A DNA stretch of 64,000 nucleotides from JAYZAP01 sp964645285 (GCA_964645285.1 CAZYDR010000003.1:1-64000), one strand, 5' to 3'. Positions 8,807 to 17,812 are shown, numbered from the stretch's first letter. The notes: a model not told the origin generated them from the sequence alone. Numbers and translations are program-made.

Positions 8807-9904
8807 ATGCTTGATCAGTTTTTCAGGATTTTCCGGGGTTTTGCGATTGATAATCGCGGTACCGCTCAGTTTGTGAGTCGCCGAACCGCTCTCGATCTCG
8901 CCATCGCCACCATGGCCATCTTGATGCTGCACGTGGTCGTCGCCTATTCCGGCCTCGGCGTGCCCGTTGTCAGTTGGGCCAATAGCCATGGCCTGTGGCA
9001 CGTGCAATATGTCTCCCTGGCCATCGCCATGGTCATGCTGGTGGCCGCCTGGTATGCCGTCTTCCATTGTCACCAGGCCTACGATGCGAGGCGTCGGCGC
9101 GAACCGGGTGGTATGCTTGGATTCGAGATTTCGCCGGAACTGGTCGAGCGCGAGTAGGCGGTTCACCAGTATCTCGCCGATGTTAGCCACGGCCTGCGCA
9201 CGCCGCTGACCGGTATTCTCGGGTTCGCCGATCTTATGAAGAACGAGTCCCGGGGACCGGTGGGCGACGAGAAGTACGCCGAGTACATCGAGCAGATTCG
9301 CGACGATTCGAGCCATATGCTGGCCATCGTCGACGACCTGCTGACCATGTCGCAACTTGATGGCGGGGTCGGTGCAACCGATGAGCAGCCAACCGGTGTG
9401 GATGAGACGATTTGCGCCGCGGTGCGCACCGTGTTGCCCGACAACGGCGCCGGCGGTGGCGGTATCATCCTGCAGGTCGAATCGGACCTGCCGTTGCTTC
9501 GGGTCGGCGAACATGACCTGCGCAAGATGCTTCACAATCTGATGGACACTGCGCTCCGATCCCGCCGCCGCGGCGAAGACGACCCGGTGACCGTGGCTGC
9601 CCGGCTCGAGTACCGGGGCGAACTGGTTATCAGCGTGTCAGACACGGGCATCGGCATGGCGGGAAGTGATATCGACATGGCTTTGTCGCGCTTCGGTCGC
9701 GTCGATAACGGCGATGGCGATGCGGTCCCTGGTGTCGGACTCGGCCTGCCGCTGATCAAGGCGCTGGCCAAACGCTACGACGCGCCGCTCGAGATCCATA
9801 GCGAGCGGGGCGTCGGCACGATCGTCAGTCTACGTTTCCCGGTTGACCAGATTTTGACCGGCACAGTGGAAGAGAGCGATGGCAAGGCGGAGGCTGCTGC
9901 CTAG
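8807..9904 (+). pseudogene. Membrane histidine kinase with internal TAG
   Basis: Read through, this is a sensor kinase of about 365 residues. Two hydrophobic segments lie at about 26-46 (ALDLAIATMAILMLHVVVAY) and 64-84. The HisKA box is VSHGLRTPLTGILGFADLM. The ATPase domain has N-box HNLMDTAL, G1 SDTGIGMAG and G2 GVGLGLPLIKALAKRY. An in-frame TAG (9155-9157) sits between LVERE and AVHQYLADVSHG, just before the phosphoacceptor helix. Frame is conserved either side, so a single substitution of a Gln or Glu codon suffices. A downstream start could still produce a soluble kinase core. No response regulator is adjacent. Either decay or sequencing error explains it. Confidence 0.8.
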
Positions 9905-9967
9905 CGCAATCTCGTTATAGTGCCGCGCGAGTTGATCCGGCGCGGACCTCCCCGTAGCATGGCTGCG

Positions 9968-10005
9968 AGAGCGTATTCCGATCCTATAAGATCGGAATAC
10001 GCTCT
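9968..10005. repeat. Perfect 16-bp inverted repeat / hairpin
   Basis: Arms AGAGCGTATTCCGATC (9968-9983) and GATCGGAATACGCTCT (9990-10005) are exact reverse complements with a six-base loop CTATAA. It lies between the kinase stop and the aminotransferase start, with no T-run, so it is not a classical intrinsic terminator. The outer sequence resembles the AGAGCGTTTTCC...GGAAAACGCTCT palindromes that I recall as dispersed repeats in alphaproteobacteria. A half copy (GGAAAACGCTCTAG) occurs at 50113-50126. Confidence 0.75.
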
Positions 10006-10027
10006 AGATTGGCACCGGAGGTTCGTG

Positions 10028-10951
10028 ATGAGGCAGATACCCAACCAGCGCGTCGCCTATTTCAATGGCGAAATCATGGCCGAGAGCGATGTGCGGCTAT
10101 CGTTCCGTGATCGCGGCTACAAGTTCGGCGACGCGGTCTTCGACATGGCCCGCACCTTCGGCCACAGGCCCTTCAAGCTGAAAGAGCATGTCGACCGGCT
10201 TTATGACTCTCTGAGCTACTGTCAGATCGATCCCGGAATCGATGCCGACAAAATGCTGCGTCTCAGCGAACAGGTGCTTGAAATCAACTTGCCCCTGTTG
10301 CCCCCCGATGGCGATTACTGGCTGGGCCAGCGGGTCAGCCGGGGTTTCGACAAGGTCGAAGATGAGACGCCCGACTACCCGGAATCCAGTGTTATCATTG
10401 AGTGCACGCCCCTACCGTTGAAAGCCAGGGCGCCGCATTTTCGTGACGGCATCAAGGTCATCGTGCCGTCGGTTCGCCGCACCCCGCCAAGCTCCCTCAG
10501 TCCCCGGGCCAAAACCCACAACTACCTGAATATGATCATGGGCGATCTCGAGGTTCATGCCCAGGACGACGATGCCTGGGCCGTGCTGCTCGATGAGAAC
10601 GGCAATCTCTGCGAGGGCCTTGGCAGCAATATTTTCGTGGTTCGTGGCGGGGTTCTGCTGACCCCTCGGGAGGATTTCGTGCTGCCCGGCGTCAGCCGTC
10701 AGACGGTCATCGATCTGGCCGTGGCGGCGGACATCGACGTGCGCGAGACCGATATCGCCCTGTTCGACGGCTATACCGCCGACGAGGCGTTTCTGACCTC
10801 GACCAGCTTGTGCCTCTGCCCGGTCGCCTCGATCAACGGCAACAAGGTGGGCGACGGCATTCCAGGACCGGTAACGAAAACGTTGCTCGACGCCTTCTCG
10901 GCGCTGGTCGACCACGACTTCGTCGGCCAGTATTTGGCGCGCTTGGACTAA
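10028..10951 (+). CDS. Class IV aminotransferase (branched-chain/D-amino-acid type)
   Basis: A 307-residue fold-type IV PLP enzyme. The N-terminus has YFNGEIMAESDVRLSFRDRGYKFGDAVFD, the usual opening of BCAT-like proteins. The PLP lysine is K162 in SPRAKTHNYLN. The later signature LCEGLGSNIFVVRGGVL matches the ExxxxNxF motif. The start at 10028 is chosen from a GGAGG site eight or so bases upstream; longer in-frame starts would run through the inverted repeat. It stands alone, with a convergent acetyltransferase gene after it. Families with this look include branched-chain aminotransferases, D-alanine aminotransferases and (R)-amine transaminases. The substrate cannot be fixed by eye. Confidence 0.85.
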   Translation: MRQIPNQRVAYFNGEIMAESDVRLSFRDRGYKFGDAVFDMARTFGHRPFKLKEHVDRLYDSLSYCQIDPGIDADKMLRLSEQVLEINLPLLPPDGDYWLGQRVSRGFDKVEDETPDYPESSVIIECTPLPLKARAPHFRDGIKVIVPSVRRTPPSSLSPRAKTHNYLNMIMGDLEVHAQDDDAWAVLLDENGNLCEGLGSNIFVVRGGVLLTPREDFVLPGVSRQTVIDLAVAADIDVRETDIALFDGYTADEAFLTSTSLCLCPVASINGNKVGDGIPGPVTKTLLDAFSALVDHDFVGQYLARLD

Positions 10952-10954
10952 GCA

Positions 10955-11431
10955 TCAAGCCTCCGCCAGCGTCTTTTCCATGGCGAAGTTGGTTATTTCG
11001 ACACCGTTTCGCTCGAAGGCGTTGTGGGCCACCACAAGGAAACCCTGACGTTCGAAAAACGGCCGCGCGGTGGTGCTCGACTCGACAAACAGGCGGCCGA
11101 GGCCAAGACCGCGCGCCGCCTCCTCGATGGCCTGGTAGAGCCGGCTGCCGACGCCCTGGCGCACCATGTCGTGGCGGCAAAAGAACATATCTATATGACC
11201 GTCGTCCTCAAGGTCGGCGAAGCCGATGACCTCGCCATGGCGCTCCGCAACCAGGGTGCGGCGCGAGATCATGCGCTGGTGCCAGGCGTCTGCGTCCGGC
11301 ACCGCCGGCGCCCAGGCATCGACCTGGGCCGGGAAATAGTCCCCCAGATTGACCGTATGTATGGTCTCGTAGAACAGTTGGACAATGGCCTCGGCGTCGC
11401 CCCGCTGATAGTCGCGTATTCGCATGATCAA
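10955..11431 (-). CDS. GNAT-family N-acetyltransferase
   Basis: A 158-residue acetyl-CoA-dependent acetyltransferase. The acetyl-CoA loop (motif A) is MVRQGVGSRLYQAIEEAARG. The preceding strand is HIDMFFC, and the C-terminal FERQGF motif is typical of the family. The start at 11431 overlaps the stop of the upstream gene (ATGA), indicating translational coupling. The acceptor substrate is unknown; proteins of this subfamily are often annotated as YafP-like or generic acetyltransferases. It is convergent with the aminotransferase gene, with only three bases between the stops. Confidence 0.85.
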   Translation of the reverse strand: MIMRIRDYQRGDAEAIVQLFYETIHTVNLGDYFPAQVDAWAPAVPDADAWHQRMISRRTLVAERHGEVIGFADLEDDGHIDMFFCRHDMVRQGVGSRLYQAIEEAARGLGLGRLFVESSTTARPFFERQGFLVVAHNAFERNGVEITNFAMEKTLAEA

Positions 11432-11988
11432 TGGCGGGTCGGTTCGCTATCGGTGGCGGTGGCGGGCTCGGCCACGCTATCGTCGGCCTGCTCTTCCCAC
11501 GGGTAAAGCGGCATGATGTCCCAGTCCGACGACGCCACCAGGGACTTAAGCGCATCGCAAAAAATGATCAGCCGGTCGTGGCTGATGGGAATGTTCATGG
11601 CCTGCTTGCCGTCGGTGAGAGTGAGAATCTTGCCGCCCGGCGCGCCGTCGGCCGCCGCCGGGGCGTTGCGAATGCGGATGGTCTTGACCAGATAACTCAT
11701 GCGGCGCTCGACCTTGGGCAGTGTCTTGCTTGACAAAGAGCCATCCTGGCGCGCTTCGGAGACCGCGCCCTCCTGCTCCATTTGCAGCACGTCCTTCTGG
11801 GCTTCGGGCGCCGCCTTGGCAATGGCTTCGCTCATGTCCTGGACGGTTTTGCCCAGCACCGGCCACAGTTTCTTGAACAGCTGGCGGGTCAGGCCGAAGG
11901 CGTGCTCGGTGGCCTCGCTGTCGCGCACGAAGATGTAGATGCGGTCCTCGTCGTGGGAGTAATTGAGGTGATACTGTGAAATAGCCAT
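11428..11988 (-). CDS. Conserved hypothetical protein
   Basis: A 186-residue soluble protein with no signal or membrane segment. I do not recognise a named family. The N-terminus MAISQYHLNYSHDEDRIYIFVRDSEATEHAFGLTRQ looks like a small beta-rich domain. The centre (about residues 45-90) is charged and probably helical, and the C-terminal 30 residues are acidic and low in complexity. It is coupled by an ATGA overlap to the GNAT gene. It is encoded with normal codon use for the window, so I take it as a real gene. Confidence 0.7.
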   Translation of the reverse strand: MAISQYHLNYSHDEDRIYIFVRDSEATEHAFGLTRQLFKKLWPVLGKTVQDMSEAIAKAAPEAQKDVLQMEQEGAVSEARQDGSLSSKTLPKVERRMSYLVKTIRIRNAPAAADGAPGGKILTLTDGKQAMNIPISHDRLIIFCDALKSLVASSDWDIMPLYPWEEQADDSVAEPATATDSEPTRH

Positions 11989-12137
11989 GGCGCGCCTGCG
12001 ATTAATGGCGGGAGCCTATCATGAAGTCGCAGCCACGGCAGGGGTGTAAATCGGCGTGTGCGGGGCGGCGGTCAATGGTATTTGTAGCCTGTGGCGGGTA
12101 ACAAAATCATAAAGAGGCCAGGGAGCGCCGGACGATC

Positions 12138-12215
12138 ATGAGTCTGCTGTATCGGGCACTCAAGAAGGCATCGACGGAAGAGGACCAGCGGACCAGCGAG
12201 GTGCCGCCTTGGGTA
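12138..12215 (+). pseudogene. N-terminal fragment of a pilus-biogenesis TPR protein
   Basis: The sequence MSLLYRALKKASTEEDQ... begins in frame at 12138. MSLL-RALKKA is the characteristic start of tetratricopeptide proteins encoded in alphaproteobacterial type IV pilus/MSHA-like loci (from memory). Only about 25 residues follow before the sequence changes, in another frame, to a prepilin-peptidase segment near 12212. The rest of the gene is missing, so this looks like the left edge of a deletion join. Confidence 0.45.
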
Positions 12216-12810
12216 TTCGCGATCTGGTGCCGGTGTTGTCGTGGCTTATGAGCCGGCGCCGTTGCCGCCACTGTGCGCCCCGGTCAGCCCCCGTTACGCC
12301 CTGATCGAGCTGTTCCTCGGCGGGGTGTTCGTGGGGCTTTACCTTGACCTCGGCGCGACCCCGGCCCTGGCTTTGCTGGCGGCCCTGGCGGTCGGGTTGG
12401 TTACCCTGTCGGTTACTGACCCGGAGTCCGGAATTATTCCCGACAAGGTGCTGTTGGTCCTGGCGCCTCTCGGTATGGCCTATCAATATCTGACCGGCGA
12501 TGTGGTTCTGGGTTTGATCGGTGGCGGCTTCGCCGGGGTTGTCGCCTATGGCGTGCGCTACGGCTTCAAGCGCCTGCGCGGACGGGATGCCCTCGGCCTC
12601 GGCGACGTAAAGTTTTTCGTCATGGCGGGAATCTGGCTCGGTCCCTTCGGAATGCCGGCGTTCATGATCGCATCGGGGTTAGCCGGCATCGGTTTTGCCC
12701 TGGTCTGGAGACGCCTCGGCGGTGGCCAGGTGTTTCCCTTTGGCCCGGCCCTTGCTCTCGGTCTATTTGCCTGTCTGTTGTTCCCCGAATTCGCCCATCT
12801 GTTGATCTGA
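12212..12810 (+). pseudogene. Prepilin peptidase (A24), 5'-truncated and frameshifted
   Basis: This is the bifunctional leader peptidase that cuts type IV prepilins in the inner membrane. Codons from 12212 read GIRDLVPVLSWL...RCRHC, the end of the cytoplasmic cysteine-containing domain. Near 12274 the frame shifts by one base, and continues as APVSPRYALIELFLGG and the membrane part. The catalytic aspartates are present in TDPESGIIPD and GLGDVKFF (GxGD motif). About 60-80 N-terminal residues are absent. A single missing G (TGTGGCGCC to TGTGCGCC) would explain the shift. The upstream join to an unrelated fragment suggests deletion. Confidence 0.75.
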
Positions 12811-13239
12811 ACCAAGCCTGCCCGCGACGATGGATTTCTCAGAGCGTGTACTGAGGAGCAAGCGGGGCGATTTCGCGGATGTTCCATAGGGACTCGTGGT
12901 CCGGCCCGGTCTCGAGGGCATGGCGCGACCAGAGGCCACAACATCTTGGGCTAGATCAGCGCGAAAACCCCTAATGACGGGGGTCGTAACTATATTTTTC
13001 CAGGTGTGATCGCCGTTATACTCAAGCGGTCCAAGACCAGTCAGGCTGATATTCGTGCCACAAGAAGTGCGTATTTCAAACGCAGGCGGCGCGACGGGAA
13101 CATGCAGCGGGAGAGATCCCCTCACCATGACGAACCGACAAACCAAGTTTGCGGCGCGAGATGTGAGGCCCTGTGAAATCCGTATGGTGGACGATAACAC
13201 CGGTGCCCATGAGGCGCCCAAAAGACGGAGGACGATCGA
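12811..13239. other. Intergenic stretch without a recognised gene
   Basis: About 430 bases lie between the prepilin-peptidase stop and the pilin-like fragment. A short frame (13055-13243) exists but shows no recognisable motif, and its composition does not persuade me that it is coding. There is no clear terminator hairpin or tRNA. Because the region sits inside a damaged pilus locus, it may be the remains of further pilus genes. Confidence 0.5.
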
Positions 13240-13376
13240 ATGAGGGGAACAGCGAAACCTGTCTCGGCGACCAGCCCGAGCGCTGATCGGGTACAACGCG
13301 GCTTTTCCATGCCGGAACTAGTTGCCGTAATGACGGCTATCGGCGCCGTCCTGACTCCGGTCCTGTCGGCGGTTGA
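13240..13376 (+). pseudogene. Type IV prepilin-like N-terminal fragment
   Basis: The ATG at 13240 opens a frame of which about 45 residues are pilin-like. It contains QRGFSMPELVAVMTAIGAVL, a class III prepilin signal: a positively charged leader ending in Gly, then Phe and a hydrophobic helix with Glu at +5. A normal pilin would continue for about 100 residues. Here the similarity stops near 13376, where the downstream sequence becomes secretin in a different frame. I read this as another deletion join within a former pilus locus. Confidence 0.6.
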
Positions 13377-14180
13377 TTCGTCGGTCGGGCCAACGCTTCT
13401 GCGCCGTTCAACACCGCGACCACGACAACAGTCCAGACGCCGGCCTTCAGTCAGTTGATCAACGCCGCGGCCAATCCTGTGACCGCGACGGCCAATGTCC
13501 TGACCTTGGCTGGGGGCGCGCCCAACTTCAATGTCGTGGCCAATACGGTTGAGGCATTCGGTACCGTGCGCGCCCTGTCAAGCCCGCGCCTCACGGTCAT
13601 GCAGAATCAGACAGCCGTGCTCAGAGTGGCCGAGAACGATGTTTTCTGCAATATCGCCGTTGAGCAGAATACGCAGGTGGTCAACAACCAGAAGGTTACC
13701 GACTGCGCTGTCACCAGCGAACTGCAGACCGTCACTATCGGATTGGTAATGACCGTGCAGCCGTCGATCAATTTGGAAACTGACGAGATTACCCTGACAC
13801 TCAGACCGACCATCACTCGCATCGTCCGCCAGGAGAACGATCCTGCCGTCTATCTTGAAAATATTGCCGGGGTCACCTCCCAGGTACCAGTAATCGGCGT
13901 CCAGGAGATCGACTCGGTAATCACCGTTCCCTCCGGTGGTGTCATCGTCGTTGGCGGTTCCATGCAGGATCGCTCGACGGTTGATGAAACGGGCATTCCA
14001 GGCCTTTCCGAGCTTCCCTGGATTGGCCAGGCCTTCAAGTCGAAGAGCCGCAATGCCGAGAGGTCGGAATTGGTAATCTTCCTGCGCGCGACCATCGTAA
14101 GGAACGACAATTTCGTCGATCCCTATGATATTGATCTCTACAAGCTCTTCGGCGAGGACCGCCGGCCCTTGACCTTCTGA
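13377..14180 (+). pseudogene. Secretin C-terminal domain (MshL/PulD type), 5'-truncated
   Basis: About 268 codons of a type II/IV secretin, the outer-membrane ring through which pili or proteins pass. Motifs are VRALSSPRLTVMQNQTAVL, then LETDEITLTLRPTITRI, then VPSGGVIVVGGSMQDR and GIPGLSELPWIGQAFKSK, ending with RSELVIFLRATIV. These are the conserved secretin-domain blocks. The frame is open from 13377 but has no convincing start or ribosome-binding site, and the N0/N1 domains and signal peptide are missing. It follows the pilin-like fragment directly, in another frame. It ends just before the ABC-2 permease gene. Confidence 0.82.
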
Positions 14181-14190
14181 TAGGTCGCTA

Positions 14191-14967
14191 ATGATTCAAT
14201 TGCGCGGTACCCGAACGCTGGTCGCCTACATCATGGCGACGGCGTTGCGTGATCGGCTGTTCCTAGCTTTTCTCGTACTGACCACCCTGGCCGTCGCCAT
14301 TGGCGTTTTCATCGGCGGCACCGCCGTGGTTGAGAAGCACGAGCTGTTGGTGGTCTACGTGGCCACCGCCACCCGGCTTATCCTGGTCATGGGACTGGTC
14401 CTGTTCGTGTGCTTTCACCTGCGCCGTTCGTTCGAGAGCCGCGAGGTGGAAATGATGCTGTCTCGGCCCATCTCGCGGGTCAATTTCGTCCTCGCCCATG
14501 TCATCAGCTCTGTCGTCCTGGCCCTGGTCGCGGTGATTATCGCCACGGTGGTGGTCGGTCTGGTGGCGCGGCCCGAGCCCGTGGCCCTGCTGCGCTGGTC
14601 CCTGAGCTTGTGGCTGGAGTGCACTATTATGGTGCTGACAGCGATGTTCTTTTCCCTCGCCCTGCCCAGCGCCGTGGCCAATGTGCTGGCCTGCATCGGG
14701 GTCTATGTGCTGGCCCGCATGATCGGCTTGCTGACCGGCATCGCAAAGGTGGCCAGAGAGGATGCCACCCTGCTGCATTTCGCCGGTCAGGTCATGGAAG
14801 CGATTTCAATCGTTATCCCGAGGCTCGATCTGTTCGGCCAGACCAGTTGGTTGATATACGGCGTCGGCGGTGAGATCAGTTTCGCCGTGATCGCCTTGCA
14901 GGGCCTGTTCTACACGCCACTGATCGTCGCCGCCGCGATCTTCGATATGGAACGCTGGCAATTCTGA
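14191..14967 (+). CDS. ABC-2 type permease
   Basis: A 258-residue integral membrane protein with about six hydrophobic segments (for example residues 25-45, 59-77, 104-128, 147-170). The cytoplasmic loop HLRRSFESREVEMMLSRPISR resembles the coupling region of ABC-2 permeases. It lacks an intact ATPase partner nearby, but the tail of an ABC ATPase gene survives at 17813-17965 and might derive from the same system. The following gene starts one base before this one's stop, so the two are coupled. Substrate is unknown. Confidence 0.7.
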   Translation: MIQLRGTRTLVAYIMATALRDRLFLAFLVLTTLAVAIGVFIGGTAVVEKHELLVVYVATATRLILVMGLVLFVCFHLRRSFESREVEMMLSRPISRVNFVLAHVISSVVLALVAVIIATVVVGLVARPEPVALLRWSLSLWLECTIMVLTAMFFSLALPSAVANVLACIGVYVLARMIGLLTGIAKVAREDATLLHFAGQVMEAISIVIPRLDLFGQTSWLIYGVGGEISFAVIALQGLFYTPLIVAAAIFDMERWQF

Positions 14968-15644
14968 TGGCTGATTTCTCGTACAAGGCCCTGGCAGCGG
15001 TGCTGGCCGCCTTATGTGTCCAGGCGCTGTTCTGGTCCCAGACTCGCGAACTCTGCGCCGGCTGGGAGGGCGTGCCGCCGGCGCCAGCGCCGGAAGTAGC
15101 CAGCGTCCTGGCGCTGGGCGACCACCAGTTCCTCTACCGCACAACTACTTTTGTGCTGCAGAACATGGGCGACGAAGGCGGCCGGGTCACGCCGCTCAAG
15201 AATTACGACTACCAGCGCCTCGGCCAATGGTTCGCCTTGCTCGATCAGTTTGACCCGCGGTCCAATTTCCTGCCCGTGCTGGTTGGTCATTATTTCAGCC
15301 AGTCGCCCGAGCCCGAGCATGTGCGTGTGGTTATCGGCTATCTCGCCCGCATTGCCGCCCGCGATCCGGCGCGAAACTGGCGCTGGTTGGCCCATGCGGT
15401 CTATCTTGCCCGGCACAAGGTGAAGGATCTCAACCTTGCTCTCAGTCTGGCCCATCGCTTGGCGGCGCTCGAGGCGCCGGGCATGCCCATCTGGACCCGT
15501 CAGATGCCGGCTTTCGTGCCGGCCGAAGTCGACGATAAGGAAGCGGCTCGGGATTTGATGGAGGCCATTATCGAGAGCGATCCTAATTTGGCTCTCGGTG
15601 AAATTGACTTCATGCGCGATTTTATCGACACACGGTTACAATGA
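14967..15644 (+). CDS. Membrane-anchored hypothetical protein
   Basis: A 225-residue protein with one N-terminal hydrophobic helix (about residues 8-24, ALAAVLAALCVQALFW), probably an uncleaved anchor. The rest is predicted helical and has a repeat-like pattern suggestive of TPR-type helices. I do not recognise a family. It overlaps the ABC-2 permease gene by one base and is followed by 59 bases leading to an AraC-type regulator. Co-translation with the permease suggests an accessory role in that exporter, which is inference. Confidence 0.6.
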   Translation: MADFSYKALAAVLAALCVQALFWSQTRELCAGWEGVPPAPAPEVASVLALGDHQFLYRTTTFVLQNMGDEGGRVTPLKNYDYQRLGQWFALLDQFDPRSNFLPVLVGHYFSQSPEPEHVRVVIGYLARIAARDPARNWRWLAHAVYLARHKVKDLNLALSLAHRLAALEAPGMPIWTRQMPAFVPAEVDDKEAARDLMEAIIESDPNLALGEIDFMRDFIDTRLQ

Positions 15645-15703
15645 CCGCAATTAACCGATCTTGTATCATGTGTAGCGACTCGATTGGCTGAGGAGAGGGG
15701 GCG

Positions 15704-16780
15704 ATGAATTTCCAAGAAACAACGTTCAATCTTTCGCAGTCGCTCGATCTCATCGGCATGCTGCAATGCGCCTTTATTCTGACCATTGTGGTGCTTAAGG
15801 CCAGCGACATTCGCCAGGCGGCGCCGACGATGGCCTTCTTCGCGGCGCTTGGTCTCGGTTTTGGATTGCCGGCCGCGGTCGATCCCCGACAGTTCCACTG
15901 GGATGCCACGGCGACTTGGCTGGCCCAGGCGTGGATTCCGACACTGAGCTATCTGCTGATCCTGCAGATCGCCAGCGGTAAGATGCCCGAGCCCCGTCAC
16001 CTCATAATTTTTGTCCTGCCGCTGATCGGTCCGGTGGCCATGGTGGCGGCAACGGTCAGCAGCCAGAGCTGCGGCGGGGCCCTGTTATGTCCCGAAAGCG
16101 TGCCCTTGCTCCGGGTGTTCGGCGTGATCCCCGGCGCGGTCATCGTCCTGTTGCTGTGGGCCAAGCGCGATTTGTTGTCGCAGCTCGCCAAAAGCCGCGA
16201 TACCCGCGAACGCTACAGGGTGGTGATCGCCTTCATTGCCTTCAACGTCATGAACCTGGGCATCGACATGCCACGGGCGATCGGCCTGCTGGAGACCGCC
16301 GAGGCGACCTTCGTACGAACCGTTTTAGGCCTCACCTTCGTCTATCTGGTAACGACCCTGGTGTTCCGTATTGACCCCAAGCCGGTGACCCTGCTGCCGG
16401 GCAGTCTGTTGCGCCGCTCCATCGAATTGACGGCGGATGAGCAGGCCCTAGCTACCCGGATCCGAGATCTTATGGCCCTGGACAAGCTCTATCAGGAGCC
16501 GTCGTTCAGCCGCGCTGACCTCGCCCGTGAACTCGACGTCTCCGAAAATATCCTGTCGCGGGTCATCAACAGCGCCTTCAGCAAGGGTTTTCGCAAGCTG
16601 CTCAACGACTACCGGGTGGACGAAGCCAAGGCCCTGCTGCGCGAAACCGACCCGCAGATTACCCAGATTGCCTTCGATGTCGGGTTCAACAGCCTGGCGT
16701 CGTTCAACCGGGTGTTCAAGGACACTACCGGGGTTTCCCCGACGGAATTCCGCGCTGCCTACCCCCATGTCGAAGGCTAG
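15704..16780 (+). CDS. Membrane-associated AraC-family transcriptional regulator
   Basis: A 358-residue protein. The N-terminal 220 residues contain about six or seven hydrophobic segments, forming a membrane sensor. The C-terminal 100 residues are a typical AraC/XylS DNA-binding domain, with the two helix-turn-helix units around LARELDVSENILSRVINSAF and ITQIAFDVGFNSLASFNRVFKDTTGVSPTEFR. Such proteins usually activate neighbouring genes in response to an extracellular or membrane signal. A strong AGGAGAGGGGG site precedes the ATG. It is followed by an IS630 remnant, so its original target genes may have been lost. Confidence 0.85.
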   Translation: MNFQETTFNLSQSLDLIGMLQCAFILTIVVLKASDIRQAAPTMAFFAALGLGFGLPAAVDPRQFHWDATATWLAQAWIPTLSYLLILQIASGKMPEPRHLIIFVLPLIGPVAMVAATVSSQSCGGALLCPESVPLLRVFGVIPGAVIVLLLWAKRDLLSQLAKSRDTRERYRVVIAFIAFNVMNLGIDMPRAIGLLETAEATFVRTVLGLTFVYLVTTLVFRIDPKPVTLLPGSLLRRSIELTADEQALATRIRDLMALDKLYQEPSFSRADLARELDVSENILSRVINSAFSKGFRKLLNDYRVDEAKALLRETDPQITQIAFDVGFNSLASFNRVFKDTTGVSPTEFRAAYPHVEG

Positions 16781-16792
16781 GGTCTTTCTGCT

Positions 16793-16981
16793 TTAGACTG
16801 AAGCATAGGCAGAATTTCTGATGTAATTGGCGCATTCGTCTGGTTTAAAGTGGTCAAGGCGTTCACTGATCCGTCGCCATGTGGCTTCGACGGTTCTTTC
16901 CTCGGCCTTTCGCAGGAGTCTTTTGAGTTTGGCCAAGACTTGCTCAATAGGGCTGAGGTCGGGCGAGTACGGCGAGGGGCG
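16793..16981 (-). mobile_element. IS630-family transposase C-terminal remnant
   Basis: On the minus strand the frame ends at 16793 and reads ...SPYSPDLSPIEQVLAKLKRL, then RTVEATWRRISERLDHF, then ECANYIRNSAYASV. This is the C-terminal part of an IS630 DDE transposase, including the DLSPIE motif that carries the last catalytic Glu. Only about 62 residues remain; the catalytic Asp residues, the 5' part and terminal repeats are not visible. The neighbouring plus-strand gene begins 30 bases beyond the break, so the insertion has been deleted or truncated. Confidence 0.8.
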
Positions 16982-17013
16982 TCACCGGAGAGGGTGGGAC
17001 AATCGGCAATGAC

Positions 17014-17812
17014 GTGAGCCCGTCGCGTGCCATGTTGCCGCTGTTTGCCGCGACGCTGGTGTTGAGCGCGTTTCTAATGTTCTCGCTGCAGCCCCTGTTC
17101 GCCAAGCTGGTATTGCCCCTGTTCGGTGGCTCGGCGGCAGTGTGGAATACGGCTATGGTGTTCTTCCAGGCAACCCTGCTGGTCGGCTATCTCTACGCCC
17201 ACATCATCGCCCGTCTGTTGCCGTTCAGGATCCAGATTCTGGTTCATGGCGGGTTTCTCGTGGCCGCCTTCGCCGTGCTGCCGATCTAGGTCGCAGCCGG
17301 CTGGACGGCGCCTGTGGACGCTTCGCCGGTTCTATGGCTGATTATCCTGTTGGCGCTGTCCGTGGGGCTGCCGTTCGCCGCCATTTGGGCCACGGCGCCG
17401 TTGTTGCAATCATGGTTCTCCCAGAGTGGCCACCGCACCGCCGCCGATCCCTATTTCCTCTATGGCGCGAGCAATCTTGGCAGCCTGGCGGCGCTGCTCA
17501 GCTATCCGATCATCATCGAGCCGTTCCTCGGCCTCGGCGTCCAGGGGGTGGTGTGGAGCGGCGGCTACGCCATGCTTGCTGGGCTCATTGGTTTGTCCGC
17601 CATGACCATCTGGCGCGTCGCACCATCGGTTGCCCAATTGCCCGTGGACGGGAATGACCGGGATCCTCTGGTGGCCGATCCGGACTAGCGTCTGAGGCTG
17701 CGTTGGCTGGTGCTCGCCTTTGTGCCGTCAAGCCTGCTGCTCGGCGTCACCCTGCATATCAGCACCGATGTGACGGCGGTTCCCTTCCTGTGGATTGCGC
17801 CGCTGGCGATCT
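17014..17812 (+). pseudogene. Spermidine-synthase-like membrane protein, N-terminal part with two TAG stops
   Basis: Starting from GTG 17014, the frame encodes the multi-helix membrane half typical of fused MFS/spermidine-synthase-like proteins: PLFAATLVLSAFLMFSLQPL, PLFGGSAAVWNTAMVFFQ and DPYFLYGASNLGSLAALLSYP. In-frame TAG codons interrupt it at 17287-17289 and 17686-17688, with no change of frame. After the second stop it still reads as homologous protein (WLVLAFVPSSLLLGVTLHIS...). At about 17812 it passes abruptly into an unrelated ABC ATPase tail. The methyltransferase-like half is absent. Two stops plus a fusion argue for a decayed gene rather than a single error. Confidence 0.7.

Noticed and set aside
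13055..13243. A 62-codon frame upstream of the pilin-like fragment
   Set aside because: No recognisable motif or ribosome-binding site, and it lies in a damaged region.
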